Positions 43,678-53,539 of a stretch of DNA of 64,000 bases are shown here, piece by piece. The notes under the pieces were generated by a model, which was not told the DNA's origin, did not search any database, and worked only from the letters and a program-made list of their open reading frames with translations. Position 1 is the stretch's first letter; each line of letters opens with the position of its first letter. The position numbers were made by a program, and so were the translations under genes. Source of the DNA: Pyropia yezoensis (lineage: Eukaryota; Rhodophyta; Bangiophyceae; Bangiales; Bangiaceae); contig CM020618.1 in the NCBI GenBank assembly GCA_009829735.1, positions 18,027,346 through 18,091,345 on the forward strand, read 5' to 3'.

Positions 43678-44252
43678 AGATTCGGCCCGTCCTCGGGTCG
43701 AGTTGCATTCGGGGTACCGAATGTAAGTGGGTCGCGTGACCGTTTACCCGTCGGGTGGGGCTTTGCGCCCCGTCGCGACAGACACCCCTTTTCGAGGTTG
43801 TCTCAGGGGGGTGCCCCCCTTTGCGTGGTACACACACACGATCCGTTTTCCGGACCGTTAAATTCCCGATGCGGGTTGCTGTTCACGCCCCCCCTTTCCG
43901 AGGGGTGGTGCAAGCGGATCCGCCACCAGGTGCCTGGTGGTAGGGGGGCCCCTCTCGTGTGGACGATTGAGTGGGGGGCGGGGGCTGCCCGCGTTGCGTG
44001 GGGGCGGTTGGGGGTGACCCCCCTTACTTACCCCGTATGTGGGTGTGGCCCCGTCCCGCCCAGGTGCCTGGGTGGAGCGCAGTCGTAGCCCCGTGGGGCG
44101 CGGGTCGACCCGCGTGCCTGCGGCGCATCTCGTGGCCGTTTGTGGTCATAAGCGCGGGTGTCCGCGCTTCCCTGGCTCGTCCCGGTTATCCCACCGTACC
44201 GGGTTGTAGCCGTCGACGGCTTGTGGGCGCGGGGGACTCCGCACCCGTTATC

Positions 44253-46700
44253 ATGTCCTATCCCCAGGTGCTTGAAGAGGAGGAAGACCTCCTGATCGGG
44301 GAGGAGATGGAGGACGACGCGCCTGTCGGTCCCGACGCCGCGCGTTACGGGGTGAGCTCGTCTGACGACGACGGGCCTGCGGTGTCCGTCCGTCTGTCGG
44401 CCGGAGGACTGTCGTCCGTGTGCAGCGGCACGACGGTGCCGTCGGCCGGAGGTCAACCCGGCGGTCAACCGCGCGTGGCGGCTTCTACCCCCTCTCTGCC
44501 GGCTGCCCGGATGGAGCCTGGTGCCGGTGCCGGCTCACCGCAGGTACCTCAAGATGGTCCGCCCTGCGGCGGAGGTGGCGACCCGCAGCCGACTCCGGCT
44601 GGTCAAGGTGGTCCGGGGGTCCGGGCGGTGACTCCTCGGGGCGGTCCCGACGTTGACGCGGGTGGTGGTGGCGGTGCGACACCCGGTGCGGTGGGTCAAG
44701 ACGGTGCGGGTGTCCGCACGGCCGGGGCTCCGGCTCCGGAGGCTGTCCAAGTGCCTTCCACTTCTGAGGCGGGGGCTACGCCGACGGGTGGTGCCGGCGC
44801 CGGTACCATACCTGCGGTGCCGCGGGTGTCGAGCGGTCAAGACGCTCCTTCTCCCATGGCGGTTGACACCGGGAGTTACTCCGGGCGGGCGCCCGCCCTT
44901 CTTCTTCCTCCTCGGCCTCGTCCATCTCCGACGTCGGCCCCTCTGCCGGTGGTGCGTCCCCCGGCGCCCCAGATTCTTCCTGGTCCTGCCCGGGCTGCCC
45001 CGTTGGGTGGCGGCGTCGCCGTGGCGGCGGGTCAACCCGCCATGTCGGTGTCCGACTTGGTGGCTCGGGTTCGAGGCCTCACGGTGCAAGAGTCGATGGA
45101 GTCCGATGGGCGTATGCGGGTGGACTTCCACCTGGTGCATCCCCGTGGAGAGTCCTCCCGCCGCGTTAAGGTGGACCCGAGCTGGGAGCGGGAGTTGGTG
45201 CGGCTGGTCAACCAGCCGAACGCGGTCCGGGTGGAACACCATTGGATCCTGAGTCAGCCGGACGACCGGCATGCGCAGCTCTGGCGCACCCGGGTGGGAC
45301 GGGGTGAGGTCTACCTCGACCCCAACTTCGGGGTCTGCGACTTGATTGCCCCCGCGTTGCCGCGGGAGATTGACTACCCGGCTAGTGCTCGGGGGATTGC
45401 GGCGGCGGCGGAGCCGGTTGCGTTTGGGGAGACGGTGAGCCGTACCGGTCGGTATCCCGACTTTGACTACTACCCGGGGGTACCCCCGTATCTGTCGTTG
45501 ACGGCTCCCTACCCGCCCATGGCGGGGTTGAAGTCGGCGTCGAGTTGGCGACGTAACCATGGTGTCATGGCGGATGCGTTCCGCACGGATATAACGTGTG
45601 CGTTGCAGACCGGCAACGGTCGTGCTCCGGTATATACTCCCGTGCGCCCGCCGCTATGGCAGGAGGGGTGGGAACCCGCCCCTGCTTTCCGGTTTGACAC
45701 CGGCTCCTGCCTTCGCTACTTCGGGAGTGTGTTGGCCTCGCGACCGGTCCACCCGTTGCAGGGTACCTTCACCCTTGAGGTTACCCTCGGGCAGGCTTCA
45801 TCCTTCTTGCTGTCCGTCCGCCGGCAGGGTCGTCTGTTTCATCTCCCGACGGGTGTCCGTCGGCACATCGCGCAGTTGGGTGTGGATCTGATAGCCGCCA
45901 AGACCGGGTTGGCCCGGGAGTTCGAAGCCCTGCTGACTGTTCACGATGCCGTGAACTGGGCTGGGGTGTTGGACCTTCCCCCGTACCGGGACCCGCAGGC
46001 TGGGGCTTCCCCCTTGCCTCGTCACTCGTTGCGTGTCCGGCGTACTCAGCCGGGTGAGCCCAGTTGCCATGGGTGGGCATCCACCGAGGCTGTTGCTGAC
46101 CTGGGTATTCCCATGGTTATCCATGACCCTCTTCAGGTCCTTGCTCCGTGGTTCGGTAACCCGATGCCGGCGGCGGTTGGCCGTCGTCCCCGAGAGTGGG
46201 GCTCTGTGGGTAGGGAGCGTGAGGTGTCCCGTCGTCGGGCGGAGTACCGCCGTGGTTACGGTGGAGCCCCTTCGGTAGGGTCCTACCGGGCCTCGTATCA
46301 GGTGCCACCGGCTCCGGTGGTAGCCGTGTCGGCTCCTGTGGCTCCTCTGGCTGCGCCAGTGTCACCTCCCGCCCCTGTCCTACATGACGGGGGTCCCCGT
46401 CTCTGGTATGAAGGCGTTGACGCCCTTGTTACCCGCGCAATGCGTGGGGGTCTCTCTGTTAGCTGGGGGGATATCCCCCCAGGTGCTGCGCTGGTTGGGT
46501 CAGCGCGTTGCTTCGGTGGCGTGCTTGACCGCCTCCAGAAAGCTCTGGAGGACGTGGAGGCTGGCCGCAGCACCCTCGTCCAGCTATGCACCGAGGTAAC
46601 TCGGGTGATCGACCGTCGTGACATTGCCGACCGGTGGAGCACGGAGGTATACGCGCTTACGCGTGAGTGGCCTCCCTCGGGCAGTGGGTCTACCCACTGA
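44253..46700 (+). CDS. antisense accessory ORF of chromovirus copy B, 815 aa, unknown function
   Basis: Counterpart of the copy A ORF. The ATG at 44253 is conserved in both copies; an upstream in-frame ATG at 44037 is absent from copy A, so 44253 is preferred. By eye, only about four bases differ between copies across the 2.4-kb frame (three silent, one Val/Ala change). The 282 bp in frame just upstream carry about nine amino-acid-changing differences. That step in divergence coincides with the chosen start codon. An acidic N-terminus and a Gly/Pro-rich linker precede a probably folded C-terminal two thirds. Transcription would need a promoter in the 43.67-44.25 kb leader or antisense activity of the LTR. 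It ends 481 bp from the pol stop, convergently. Confidence 0.78.
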   Translation: MSYPQVLEEEEDLLIGEEMEDDAPVGPDAARYGVSSSDDDGPAVSVRLSAGGLSSVCSGTTVPSAGGQPGGQPRVAASTPSLPAARMEPGAGAGSPQVPQDGPPCGGGGDPQPTPAGQGGPGVRAVTPRGGPDVDAGGGGGATPGAVGQDGAGVRTAGAPAPEAVQVPSTSEAGATPTGGAGAGTIPAVPRVSSGQDAPSPMAVDTGSYSGRAPALLLPPRPRPSPTSAPLPVVRPPAPQILPGPARAAPLGGGVAVAAGQPAMSVSDLVARVRGLTVQESMESDGRMRVDFHLVHPRGESSRRVKVDPSWERELVRLVNQPNAVRVEHHWILSQPDDRHAQLWRTRVGRGEVYLDPNFGVCDLIAPALPREIDYPASARGIAAAAEPVAFGETVSRTGRYPDFDYYPGVPPYLSLTAPYPPMAGLKSASSWRRNHGVMADAFRTDITCALQTGNGRAPVYTPVRPPLWQEGWEPAPAFRFDTGSCLRYFGSVLASRPVHPLQGTFTLEVTLGQASSFLLSVRRQGRLFHLPTGVRRHIAQLGVDLIAAKTGLAREFEALLTVHDAVNWAGVLDLPPYRDPQAGASPLPRHSLRVRRTQPGEPSCHGWASTEAVADLGIPMVIHDPLQVLAPWFGNPMPAAVGRRPREWGSVGREREVSRRRAEYRRGYGGAPSVGSYRASYQVPPAPVVAVSAPVAPLAAPVSPPAPVLHDGGPRLWYEGVDALVTRAMRGGLSVSWGDIPPGAALVGSARCFGGVLDRLQKALEDVEAGRSTLVQLCTEVTRVIDRRDIADRWSTEVYALTREWPPSGSGSTH

Positions 46701-47013
46701 GGAGTGCTATTGTTTGTGAGGGAGAGGGCCCCGGCAACCCTTATGGTAGCCGGGTAGTAGTGAGTATAAACTCATCCCCCGCTGGGGGCATTGCTTGCCT
46801 CTGTTTGCTGCCCTGGGGAGTACCCCTTCTGGCTCAGTGGTGCCTTGCCTCCCGCCCAACTTCTTCCGGTTGGTTCATGCTTGGGGAGGTTATCCTCCCT
46901 CACTTTGTGTCTTGGCTTGGGGAGGTCGTCCTCCCGTGTAAGCCCCCTAGTTACTTCGATATTATCGGAGTTAGCCTTTACCTTTAAGTTACCTTATTAA
47001 GGTTCAGGTTTTT

Positions 47014-47102
47014 ACTTAGTTACCTAAGCTTAGCTCTACTTAGTTACCTAAGCTTGGTTCGACTTAGAAACCTAAGTCTGATTTGACTTAGAAACCTAAG
47101 TC
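47014..47102 (+). repeat. four short hairpin repeats, copy B
   Basis: ACTTAGTTACCTAAGCT at 47014-47030 and 47038-47054, then GACTTAGAAACCTAAGTC at 47061-47078 and 47085-47102. Each can fold on itself, and the block lies between two convergent stop codons. One more unit than copy A. Confidence 0.85.
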
Positions 47103-47180
47103 TGCTTTAACCATGTCACACCCTACTTAGTAGGTATAAGCCTCACCCCCCAACAGCCGAAGTCGGTGTCGGTTGGGTTG

Positions 47181-50100
47181 TTACAGTAGGCGTCGTCGCC
47201 TCATGTAAGGCATGAGTAGTTGGCGGGGTATATTTGCCGCCTGTTCCCAGGTGGGTGAGTCGTATCCGACCCACATATCCTTGACGTACCAGGGTCCTGG
47301 TAGGTCCGGGTCGGTGTGTCCGACCACGCTCTCTACTTGGTATGGAATCCCATCCGGTCCCACCGGGTCACCTGACCGGTGGGTTGTAAGAGCTTCATGT
47401 AGCAACCCAGCCGGTACCGGCTGAGGCTGTTCCGGCATCGGAGCAGGTGTGACGTCATTCATGCTGATGCGTTGAATCTCCGTATCGGAGTGTAAGATAA
47501 CAGAGTGGTTATCTCTGTGGAGGATCTGGTACGGTCCCTTGACCGGTTGCATAAGCTTGTTCCCTCGGAACTTCTGGTGTCTGATATAGACCCAGTCACC
47601 TGTTACCAGGGTTGCGTTGCGCACCCGTAGTCGGGCGTCGAAGTTCTTCTTGTATCGAAGTTGTGTTCTGTCAAGGGCACCCTTGAGCTTAGGAATCATC
47701 CACGATAGCTTGGCCAACCAAGCTAGGTGGATGCGTTCGGCGGGTCGGCCCTTCGGTGTATCATACCGAGTGCACCTGCCTGGCGGCAGCGTCAGGTTAC
47801 CGACGCCTAGTGGCATGACCCATTCCAGTGGGGCGATGTTGGTACTCCGATGTGGCCTGGCATTGTATGCCAGGGTGAGTACGGACAGAAGCCTGTCCCA
47901 AGTGTTCGTGTGCTCTGCCACGTAGCACTGTAGCATCTTGACGATGGTGCGGTTGAACCGCTCCACCTGCCCGTTGGACTGCGGGTGGTAGTCGGATGCC
48001 CGACGTGGTTCGATACCGAACATGCCCAGGACCTTAGTGCAGAATGCCGACGTAAGGTTTGCTCCGTTATCGGAGAGGAGTTGCTTCATGACTCCGTATG
48101 CACTGATCCAGTGGTCAACCACTGCGTTCATAATCGTGTATGCCGTATCATTCGGGATGGCTGCCGCTCGTGACAGCTTGGTGAATCGGTCAGACATGAC
48201 CAGGATGTACCTGTTCCCTTCTTCCGTTACCGGAAGTGGCCCGAGTATGTCGATAGCGACTTGCTCGTTGGGCCCATCGGGTGGGAATAGCTTCATGGCA
48301 GACGCCTGCCTATGTAGACTCATGCGGTTACGCGCACAGGGGTGGCATCCCCTTACGTGGTCGACCACGTCGACGGCCATTGCTGGCCAGTAGAAGAACC
48401 TTCGCATTGCTGCGAACATACGTGAACCCCCCGGGTGTCCGGCTGTAGGGTTCTCATGTTCTCGTTCCATGACGGCTTGCCGTAAGGACACGGGAACCAC
48501 GACTTGATGTCGTCCATCGGCGGGTGCCCGCCGGTATATGAGTCCGTCTTCGTTCTCGGAGAAGATGCCGGCCGTACCGGCCAGGAGGTTAGCACGATGA
48601 CGTCTACAGTCATCGTCGTTGGCCTGTGCCTCGCGGAAGTCCGCGAGGGTCAATGGGCACGCAAGGTGTGCCCTGGTATGGTCAGCCATACCCTGGGTAG
48701 CATTACCCACCATGCACACCGGTACCACCGGGATGTCCTCGTCCACCGGGCGGGTATCCCCGCTCGGGGTGTCGAGTCGAGACAACGCGTCTCCGAGGTG
48801 GTGGGTTGACCCAGCCTTATACACCGTGCGGTAGTCGTGCTCGGCCATCTTCAGCCTCCATCGGGCTAGCCTCCCATGGCTATCGGAATCCTTGTCACCA
48901 AGGTTGAGGAGCCATCGTAGGGGTTCGTGGTCGGACCTCACGATGAACCTGGAGCCCTCCAGGTATGGACGGAGCAGTTGCACTGCCCATATAACTCCGA
49001 GGCATTCACGCTCGGTGGCACTATAGTTCCGCTCAGCCGGGTTGAGTGTCCGGCTGAAGTACTCTACCGGACGTAGGTCCGGGATAACGTTGTCGGTACC
49101 TATCAACGTCTCTCCCTGTAACAGGGTGCATCTCACTTGTGTATCACACGCATCGACATCGATGACGAAGGTACCCCGTCTATGCGGTAACGCAAGGACG
49201 GGTGGGGCTAGTAGGGCTCGCTTCAGCGACTCGAATGCCTCCTCTTCGCTAGGCGAAGGGGGTTGGAGTACCTTGGGTAAGGTACTGCTCGTAAGAACCG
49301 TTAACGGTTTAGCTATCCGAGCGAAGTCCTTGACGAACCGTCGGTATACATTGCACATTCCCAGGAAGCTCTTGAGCTGCGTCTGGGTGTTAGGGAACCG
49401 GGCATCCCGGAGTGCCCGGGTATTGGCTTCGAGTACCCCTAGTTTACCAGGGGTTATCTGGTGGCCCAGATATTCGACCGTCTGTTGGAAGAAGGCGCAC
49501 TTCTTCAGACGCAGGGTTACCCCGGCGTTCCTCAAGAGGGTGAGTACCTCGTCAACATGTTGTACATGGTCATCCATGTTACGCGAGAAGACGATGACGT
49601 CATCGAGGTACACTAGGCAGTTACGCCACTTCACCCCCGACAGTATGATGTCGATAGCCCGCTGGAATGTAGCGGGGGCGTTGGACAATCCGAAGGGCAT
49701 CCTTAGGAACTCGTACACTCCACTGTGACAGACGAATGCCGTCTTGGGGATATCCTCGTCCGCCACCGGGATCTGCCAGTATCCGGCGTTGCAGTCGATG
49801 GTGGTAAACACCGTAGCCTCCCCCAGGGAGTCGATGCATTCATCCATCCTTGGTAAAGGGTATGAGTCCTTCTTGGTAACCAAGTTGAGGCGTCGATAAT
49901 CGATGCAAAACCGAGGGGTTTGATCCTTCTTCGGCACAATAACGACTGGGGCACCCCATTCCGACATCGAAGGTCGGATCACCTTAGCTTCACTCATCCT
50001 CTTCACTTCTCCATCAACGATCTCTCGTTGCATAGGTCCCGCTCGGTGCGGTTGTGAGCGGGCGGGTCGTGCGCCTGGTACCAGGTCTATACGATGTTGG

Positions 50101-51347
50101 GTTGCCCCAATGGTCCCCAAGGCCCCGCCTGTCCACATAACGTCATGCTTTCTTAGCATCCGTCGTACCCCTTCGGCTACCGAAGGGTGAAGGTGGTCGA
50201 GGTCAGCCTCGGCCAGTGCCTTCAAGGCCTCTTGGTCCTTTGGCGGCAGGTCCGCCGGCGCCGCCGATGGGTTAGGCTTCCCGTCATCGGGTTGCTGTCG
50301 CTCGGTGGTCTCGGCGACCGCCAGTACTTCAAGTGGTTCCACTTGACCTTCCTTATCAGGGGTAAGGATATCTCCTTCGTAGAGTTCGGCAATCCCGAGG
50401 ATAGTTCCCTTCGGGAGGGTGACTGCCTTACGGCGATAGCTCGCCATCACTAGGAGGGACGACCCTCCTGCTGGGAGGTCTATGAGACCGTTGGCCATGG
50501 TCAACCCATGGCGCTTGTACGTCCGTAGGTTGGACTGGACTCTGCAGATGCCTGCGAGGTCGCAGTTAACCGGGAGGACTGTCTCTGACAACGGCTCAAA
50601 GCGAGTTCGCTTGGCCAACCGAAGTGTCTTCGGCTCGACGCTTGCGTACACCTCAGCCACGTTAACGTGGCTTCCTTGTAGCGTCAGGTCCCTGACGATA
50701 GCCGTGTGTCCTCGCTTCGTCCCGTCGGCTTCTTGAAGCTCGACGGTCCTCCGGCCTGGCCGGATTGCATCAACGTGAACGTTGATGAAGGTGCACCCCA
50801 GTATGCAGGGCACCGATAGCGTTTCACATACCAGGAAGTCAACTTCCGTGGTGAGATCCCCGATGGTAACCTGCAGCGACATCGCTGCGGTCGTACGAAT
50901 GAGTCGACCATTCGCGTCCTTGATGGTGGGTCCCCGAGTCACTCTGACTCGTGGAAGCCACTTGTCCGGGAGGGTATCCTTCCGGATAAGGTCGGGTCCA
51001 GCCCCTGTGTCCAGTACAGGGTAGTACGATCGTGTCGACTGGGGGTCAACCCCCAGGGTGGCTGATACCTTGAAGTTCTCCAAGGTAAACAACACATGTC
51101 CTACACCGATATCCGGTGTAGCTCGGGCATCCTGAACAGGGCCCTTGTCTGGTTCAACGTGACGGGGCTTCCCGTCCTCTCCTCCCAACCTTGGAGGTTG
51201 GTCATCAATCCCCTGACGCCGTGTCGTCGGGGCCGGAAGGTGTACCCGGGGGTTGATGCGGCGTCGGCTCAACCGCGCTCTCCGTGGGGCTTTCCCCGCG
51301 GTACTCCGGGGTGGCTTGCTTGGGTAACCCCAGCGCCCCCCGGTCAT
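47181..51347 (-). CDS. pol: chromovirus pol: protease, RT, RNase H, integrase, chromodomain
   Basis: 1,388 codons counted from the first Met (51347), but the frame is open further upstream, overlapping the end of gag in the -1 frame. It is therefore probably made by frameshift as Gag-Pol. Protease DTGA at residues 113-116; RT with CIDYRRLN near 481-488 and YLDD at 580-583; RNase H with FVIDVDACDTQ (728-737), TEREC (778-782) and RSDHEPL (804-810); integrase HHCC finger ending CHPC (1001-1004) and acidic triad near D1033, D1093 and E1129; chromodomain in the last ~53 residues (YQVESVVGHTD ... WVGYDSPTWEQAANIP). Relative to copy A it has R for G after DACDTQV in RNase H, and D for V in the chromodomain VK-MW position; either might lower activity. 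Otherwise intact and full-length for the family. Confidence 0.95.
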   Translation of the reverse strand: MTGGRWGYPSKPPRSTAGKAPRRARLSRRRINPRVHLPAPTTRRQGIDDQPPRLGGEDGKPRHVEPDKGPVQDARATPDIGVGHVLFTLENFKVSATLGVDPQSTRSYYPVLDTGAGPDLIRKDTLPDKWLPRVRVTRGPTIKDANGRLIRTTAAMSLQVTIGDLTTEVDFLVCETLSVPCILGCTFINVHVDAIRPGRRTVELQEADGTKRGHTAIVRDLTLQGSHVNVAEVYASVEPKTLRLAKRTRFEPLSETVLPVNCDLAGICRVQSNLRTYKRHGLTMANGLIDLPAGGSSLLVMASYRRKAVTLPKGTILGIAELYEGDILTPDKEGQVEPLEVLAVAETTERQQPDDGKPNPSAAPADLPPKDQEALKALAEADLDHLHPSVAEGVRRMLRKHDVMWTGGALGTIGATQHRIDLVPGARPARSQPHRAGPMQREIVDGEVKRMSEAKVIRPSMSEWGAPVVIVPKKDQTPRFCIDYRRLNLVTKKDSYPLPRMDECIDSLGEATVFTTIDCNAGYWQIPVADEDIPKTAFVCHSGVYEFLRMPFGLSNAPATFQRAIDIILSGVKWRNCLVYLDDVIVFSRNMDDHVQHVDEVLTLLRNAGVTLRLKKCAFFQQTVEYLGHQITPGKLGVLEANTRALRDARFPNTQTQLKSFLGMCNVYRRFVKDFARIAKPLTVLTSSTLPKVLQPPSPSEEEAFESLKRALLAPPVLALPHRRGTFVIDVDACDTQVRCTLLQGETLIGTDNVIPDLRPVEYFSRTLNPAERNYSATERECLGVIWAVQLLRPYLEGSRFIVRSDHEPLRWLLNLGDKDSDSHGRLARWRLKMAEHDYRTVYKAGSTHHLGDALSRLDTPSGDTRPVDEDIPVVPVCMVGNATQGMADHTRAHLACPLTLADFREAQANDDDCRRHRANLLAGTAGIFSENEDGLIYRRAPADGRHQVVVPVSLRQAVMEREHENPTAGHPGGSRMFAAMRRFFYWPAMAVDVVDHVRGCHPCARNRMSLHRQASAMKLFPPDGPNEQVAIDILGPLPVTEEGNRYILVMSDRFTKLSRAAAIPNDTAYTIMNAVVDHWISAYGVMKQLLSDNGANLTSAFCTKVLGMFGIEPRRASDYHPQSNGQVERFNRTIVKMLQCYVAEHTNTWDRLLSVLTLAYNARPHRSTNIAPLEWVMPLGVGNLTLPPGRCTRYDTPKGRPAERIHLAWLAKLSWMIPKLKGALDRTQLRYKKNFDARLRVRNATLVTGDWVYIRHQKFRGNKLMQPVKGPYQILHRDNHSVILHSDTEIQRISMNDVTPAPMPEQPQPVPAGLLHEALTTHRSGDPVGPDGIPYQVESVVGHTDPDLPGPWYVKDMWVGYDSPTWEQAANIPRQLLMPYMRRRRLL

Positions 51348-51355
51348 CCTTCCTC

Positions 51356-53539
51356 TTACTCGTTTCCCGCCCTTGGTAGGGTGCTGTCCGCCGGGACATC
51401 CGGCTGAGGAGGTGCCCCCTCGCCGGCCAGTACTCCACCTGGAGCTGGCTGCCTACCCGGTGCGGGTCCGGGTGCTCGGGCGGGATATCCCCCAGTAGAT
51501 GCCTTGCGTTGCGCCGCTGCCCGCCGAGACTCCTCGGGGATGAGTGGGCAGGAAGACACCCAGTGCTGGGGATCCCCACACAACATACACCCGGACGTGC
51601 CGGTCCCCCCTTGAGTTCGCATCGGGGTAGCCCCGTAGCTACGGTTGCCTCCCTCGGGCGCCCGAGTGCCTGCTCCCTGGTAGGCCTTGGGTCCTTGGGT
51701 CAACCGGAACATGGATTCCCCCAACCGGTTGGGTCGGCCCGCAATCTGCGGAGGTGCCTCCGTGCGCACCGCCCATGTTGGCAAGGGTTGGTGAGGGTTA
51801 CCCGTCACCGGGGAGTACCCCGTAGTCCGCACATACGGGACGCGCCGTCCCGTGCCTTCGTTGACCTGGAACTGGGTTCCAGCCGGGGCGATGTACGCTA
51901 CCGTACCATGTTCATCAATCACCGGCGTCGCCGGTAGCAACAGGTGGCCCTGTTGGTCGACTAGAGGGTCATCCTCACCAATAGGGGTATGTTCGGTCGC
52001 CACCAGTACTGGTGCGGCCTTACGTTCCACCTTCTCTTGCCTCGGTACCGGGGTAAGACTGGGCTTGCCTCCCTCACCCTTGGGCTTCGGGGCCAAGGCA
52101 CACTCCGGGTGTAGAACCCGGTAGGCGTCCCCTAGGGACTTGCACATATGCATCAGTCGACTGAAGTTCGTCCGTGCCGTGTTGGCGCCCCGTGCGGATA
52201 TCCGCACGTAGTTGGGTACTCCTGCGAACAGGATGGCCCGTAGCTCCCCTTCTCCGAGGAGCTTCCCCAGCTCGTAGTCGAGCTCTTGGATCCGGCGTCC
52301 AAACATCTCCTCATCCTCCCAGGACTGGGCGGTGGCAGTGCGAAGGGCCCGATCGTGGTCCTCGCACTTGTCCTCACTGAGGTAGCTGCTCAGCAGCTCC
52401 TTCAATATCCCACGGTAATCCATGGGGGTGGCCGCGACCCTCATTCCCGGCATCGGGGATGCCTGGCGAAGAATGCCTCGCACCCGTTCATCAACAAAGA
52501 ACGGGAGGATCTCCAGAGCCAGCCCCTCGTTAACGAGCGCCTTGTCTGCGGCTGCCATGAAGCTAGTCAAGAAGCCGATGACTGCCAACGGGCGTCCGTT
52601 CGGCCCCCCGAACATAGGGACTCCCTTCATAAGGGTCTGCATAGAGCGGATCGCCCGATGCGACGTATTACGCATCGATTCCGATACGGTGGTAGAGCGG
52701 TCCTCCAAACGATAACGTTCCGGAGTAAGAACCGACCGGAAGACCTCGTTGACGATCTCCGTGTCAGCGTCCTGGATATCCAGTCGCTTAGCCAGTTGAT
52801 GAGCGAACTCATCGGACTCCATCCGCTTCAGTAGGCTCGCAGTTACCTGCGCGGTCATAGCTTCCACCACTGAGGATGGTACTTCAGGCGTCGGCACCTC
52901 GGGAACCCGAGTTGCCTGGCCTCCTTCGTCGTGGGGGTACTGCGAGAGGGTACCTCCTCCCCCAATAACCGACTCTTTCCCGGCGTACGTATCCGCCGGG
53001 TCGTGTCCGCGGAGTCCGCTTCGGGTGCTCCGAGCGTATCGCTCCGTGTGACTCCGTTCCAACTCTGCCGACGAGTCGGACCCATACCCCATTGTGTCCG
53101 GGGGTTGTCCAGGAGTAGCAACACCGGGGTTGACCCTGGTGGACTCCGAAAGTAGTCCGGCCGGTTCGAACCGTACCGGTGTGGGAGGAACACGACGGGG
53201 TCCCGTCGTGTGCCGTGTTGACATCAACACTGCCATTGCGTCCTCCGTCCGATCTTGACGGGCGTCGAGCCCGGAAAACCGGGCCTCGATGCGGGCCAAT
53301 GATGCCATCAGGGAATCCCCTGGTGAAGGAGGCGGCGGAGTGAGGTCGGTCGACGACAGTTGAGGCGGGCCCCCGCCTCCTGCCGTCCGAGCCGTGCCAA
53401 ACGTCGATCCGGCACCGGAAAGCATTGGCGTCTCAATGTTATCGATCGGGTTCCCGATCCCGGTTCCCGTAGTCACCTCCGGGGTCGGCGTCGACGCCGA
53501 TCCGTCATCTTGAACGTTCCCCGTCTCTTGGGTAGACAT
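51356..53539 (-). CDS. gag: chromovirus gag with CCHC zinc knuckle
   Basis: ATG at 53539 (MSTQETGNVQDDGS), 727 codons. The N-terminal half is Gly/Pro/Thr-rich and of low complexity. A helical capsid-like region follows (AVIGFLTSFMAAADKALVNE ... EEMFGRRIQELDYELGKLL). Near the C-terminus is one zinc knuckle, CMLCGDPQHWVSSC, spacing C-x2-C-x4-H-x4-C. It stops at 51356-51358, and the pol frame already runs alongside for at least 100 bases. Copy A carries the same gene with many frameshifts. Confidence 0.93.
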   Translation of the reverse strand: MSTQETGNVQDDGSASTPTPEVTTGTGIGNPIDNIETPMLSGAGSTFGTARTAGGGGPPQLSSTDLTPPPPSPGDSLMASLARIEARFSGLDARQDRTEDAMAVLMSTRHTTGPRRVPPTPVRFEPAGLLSESTRVNPGVATPGQPPDTMGYGSDSSAELERSHTERYARSTRSGLRGHDPADTYAGKESVIGGGGTLSQYPHDEGGQATRVPEVPTPEVPSSVVEAMTAQVTASLLKRMESDEFAHQLAKRLDIQDADTEIVNEVFRSVLTPERYRLEDRSTTVSESMRNTSHRAIRSMQTLMKGVPMFGGPNGRPLAVIGFLTSFMAAADKALVNEGLALEILPFFVDERVRGILRQASPMPGMRVAATPMDYRGILKELLSSYLSEDKCEDHDRALRTATAQSWEDEEMFGRRIQELDYELGKLLGEGELRAILFAGVPNYVRISARGANTARTNFSRLMHMCKSLGDAYRVLHPECALAPKPKGEGGKPSLTPVPRQEKVERKAAPVLVATEHTPIGEDDPLVDQQGHLLLPATPVIDEHGTVAYIAPAGTQFQVNEGTGRRVPYVRTTGYSPVTGNPHQPLPTWAVRTEAPPQIAGRPNRLGESMFRLTQGPKAYQGAGTRAPEGGNRSYGATPMRTQGGTGTSGCMLCGDPQHWVSSCPLIPEESRRAAAQRKASTGGYPARAPGPAPGRQPAPGGVLAGEGAPPQPDVPADSTLPRAGNE

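Noticed and set aside
43971-44252. upstream extension of the antisense ORF to 909 codons
   Set aside because: Begins at a non-ATG codon and diverges much faster between the two copies than the part after ATG 44253.
44535-45560. 341-residue Arg/His-rich frame on the minus strand of copy B (and its mirror in copy A, 37610-38635)
   Set aside because: Shadow of the 815-codon ORF in the opposite frame; composition biased and no ATG-dependent conservation beyond what the real ORF imposes.
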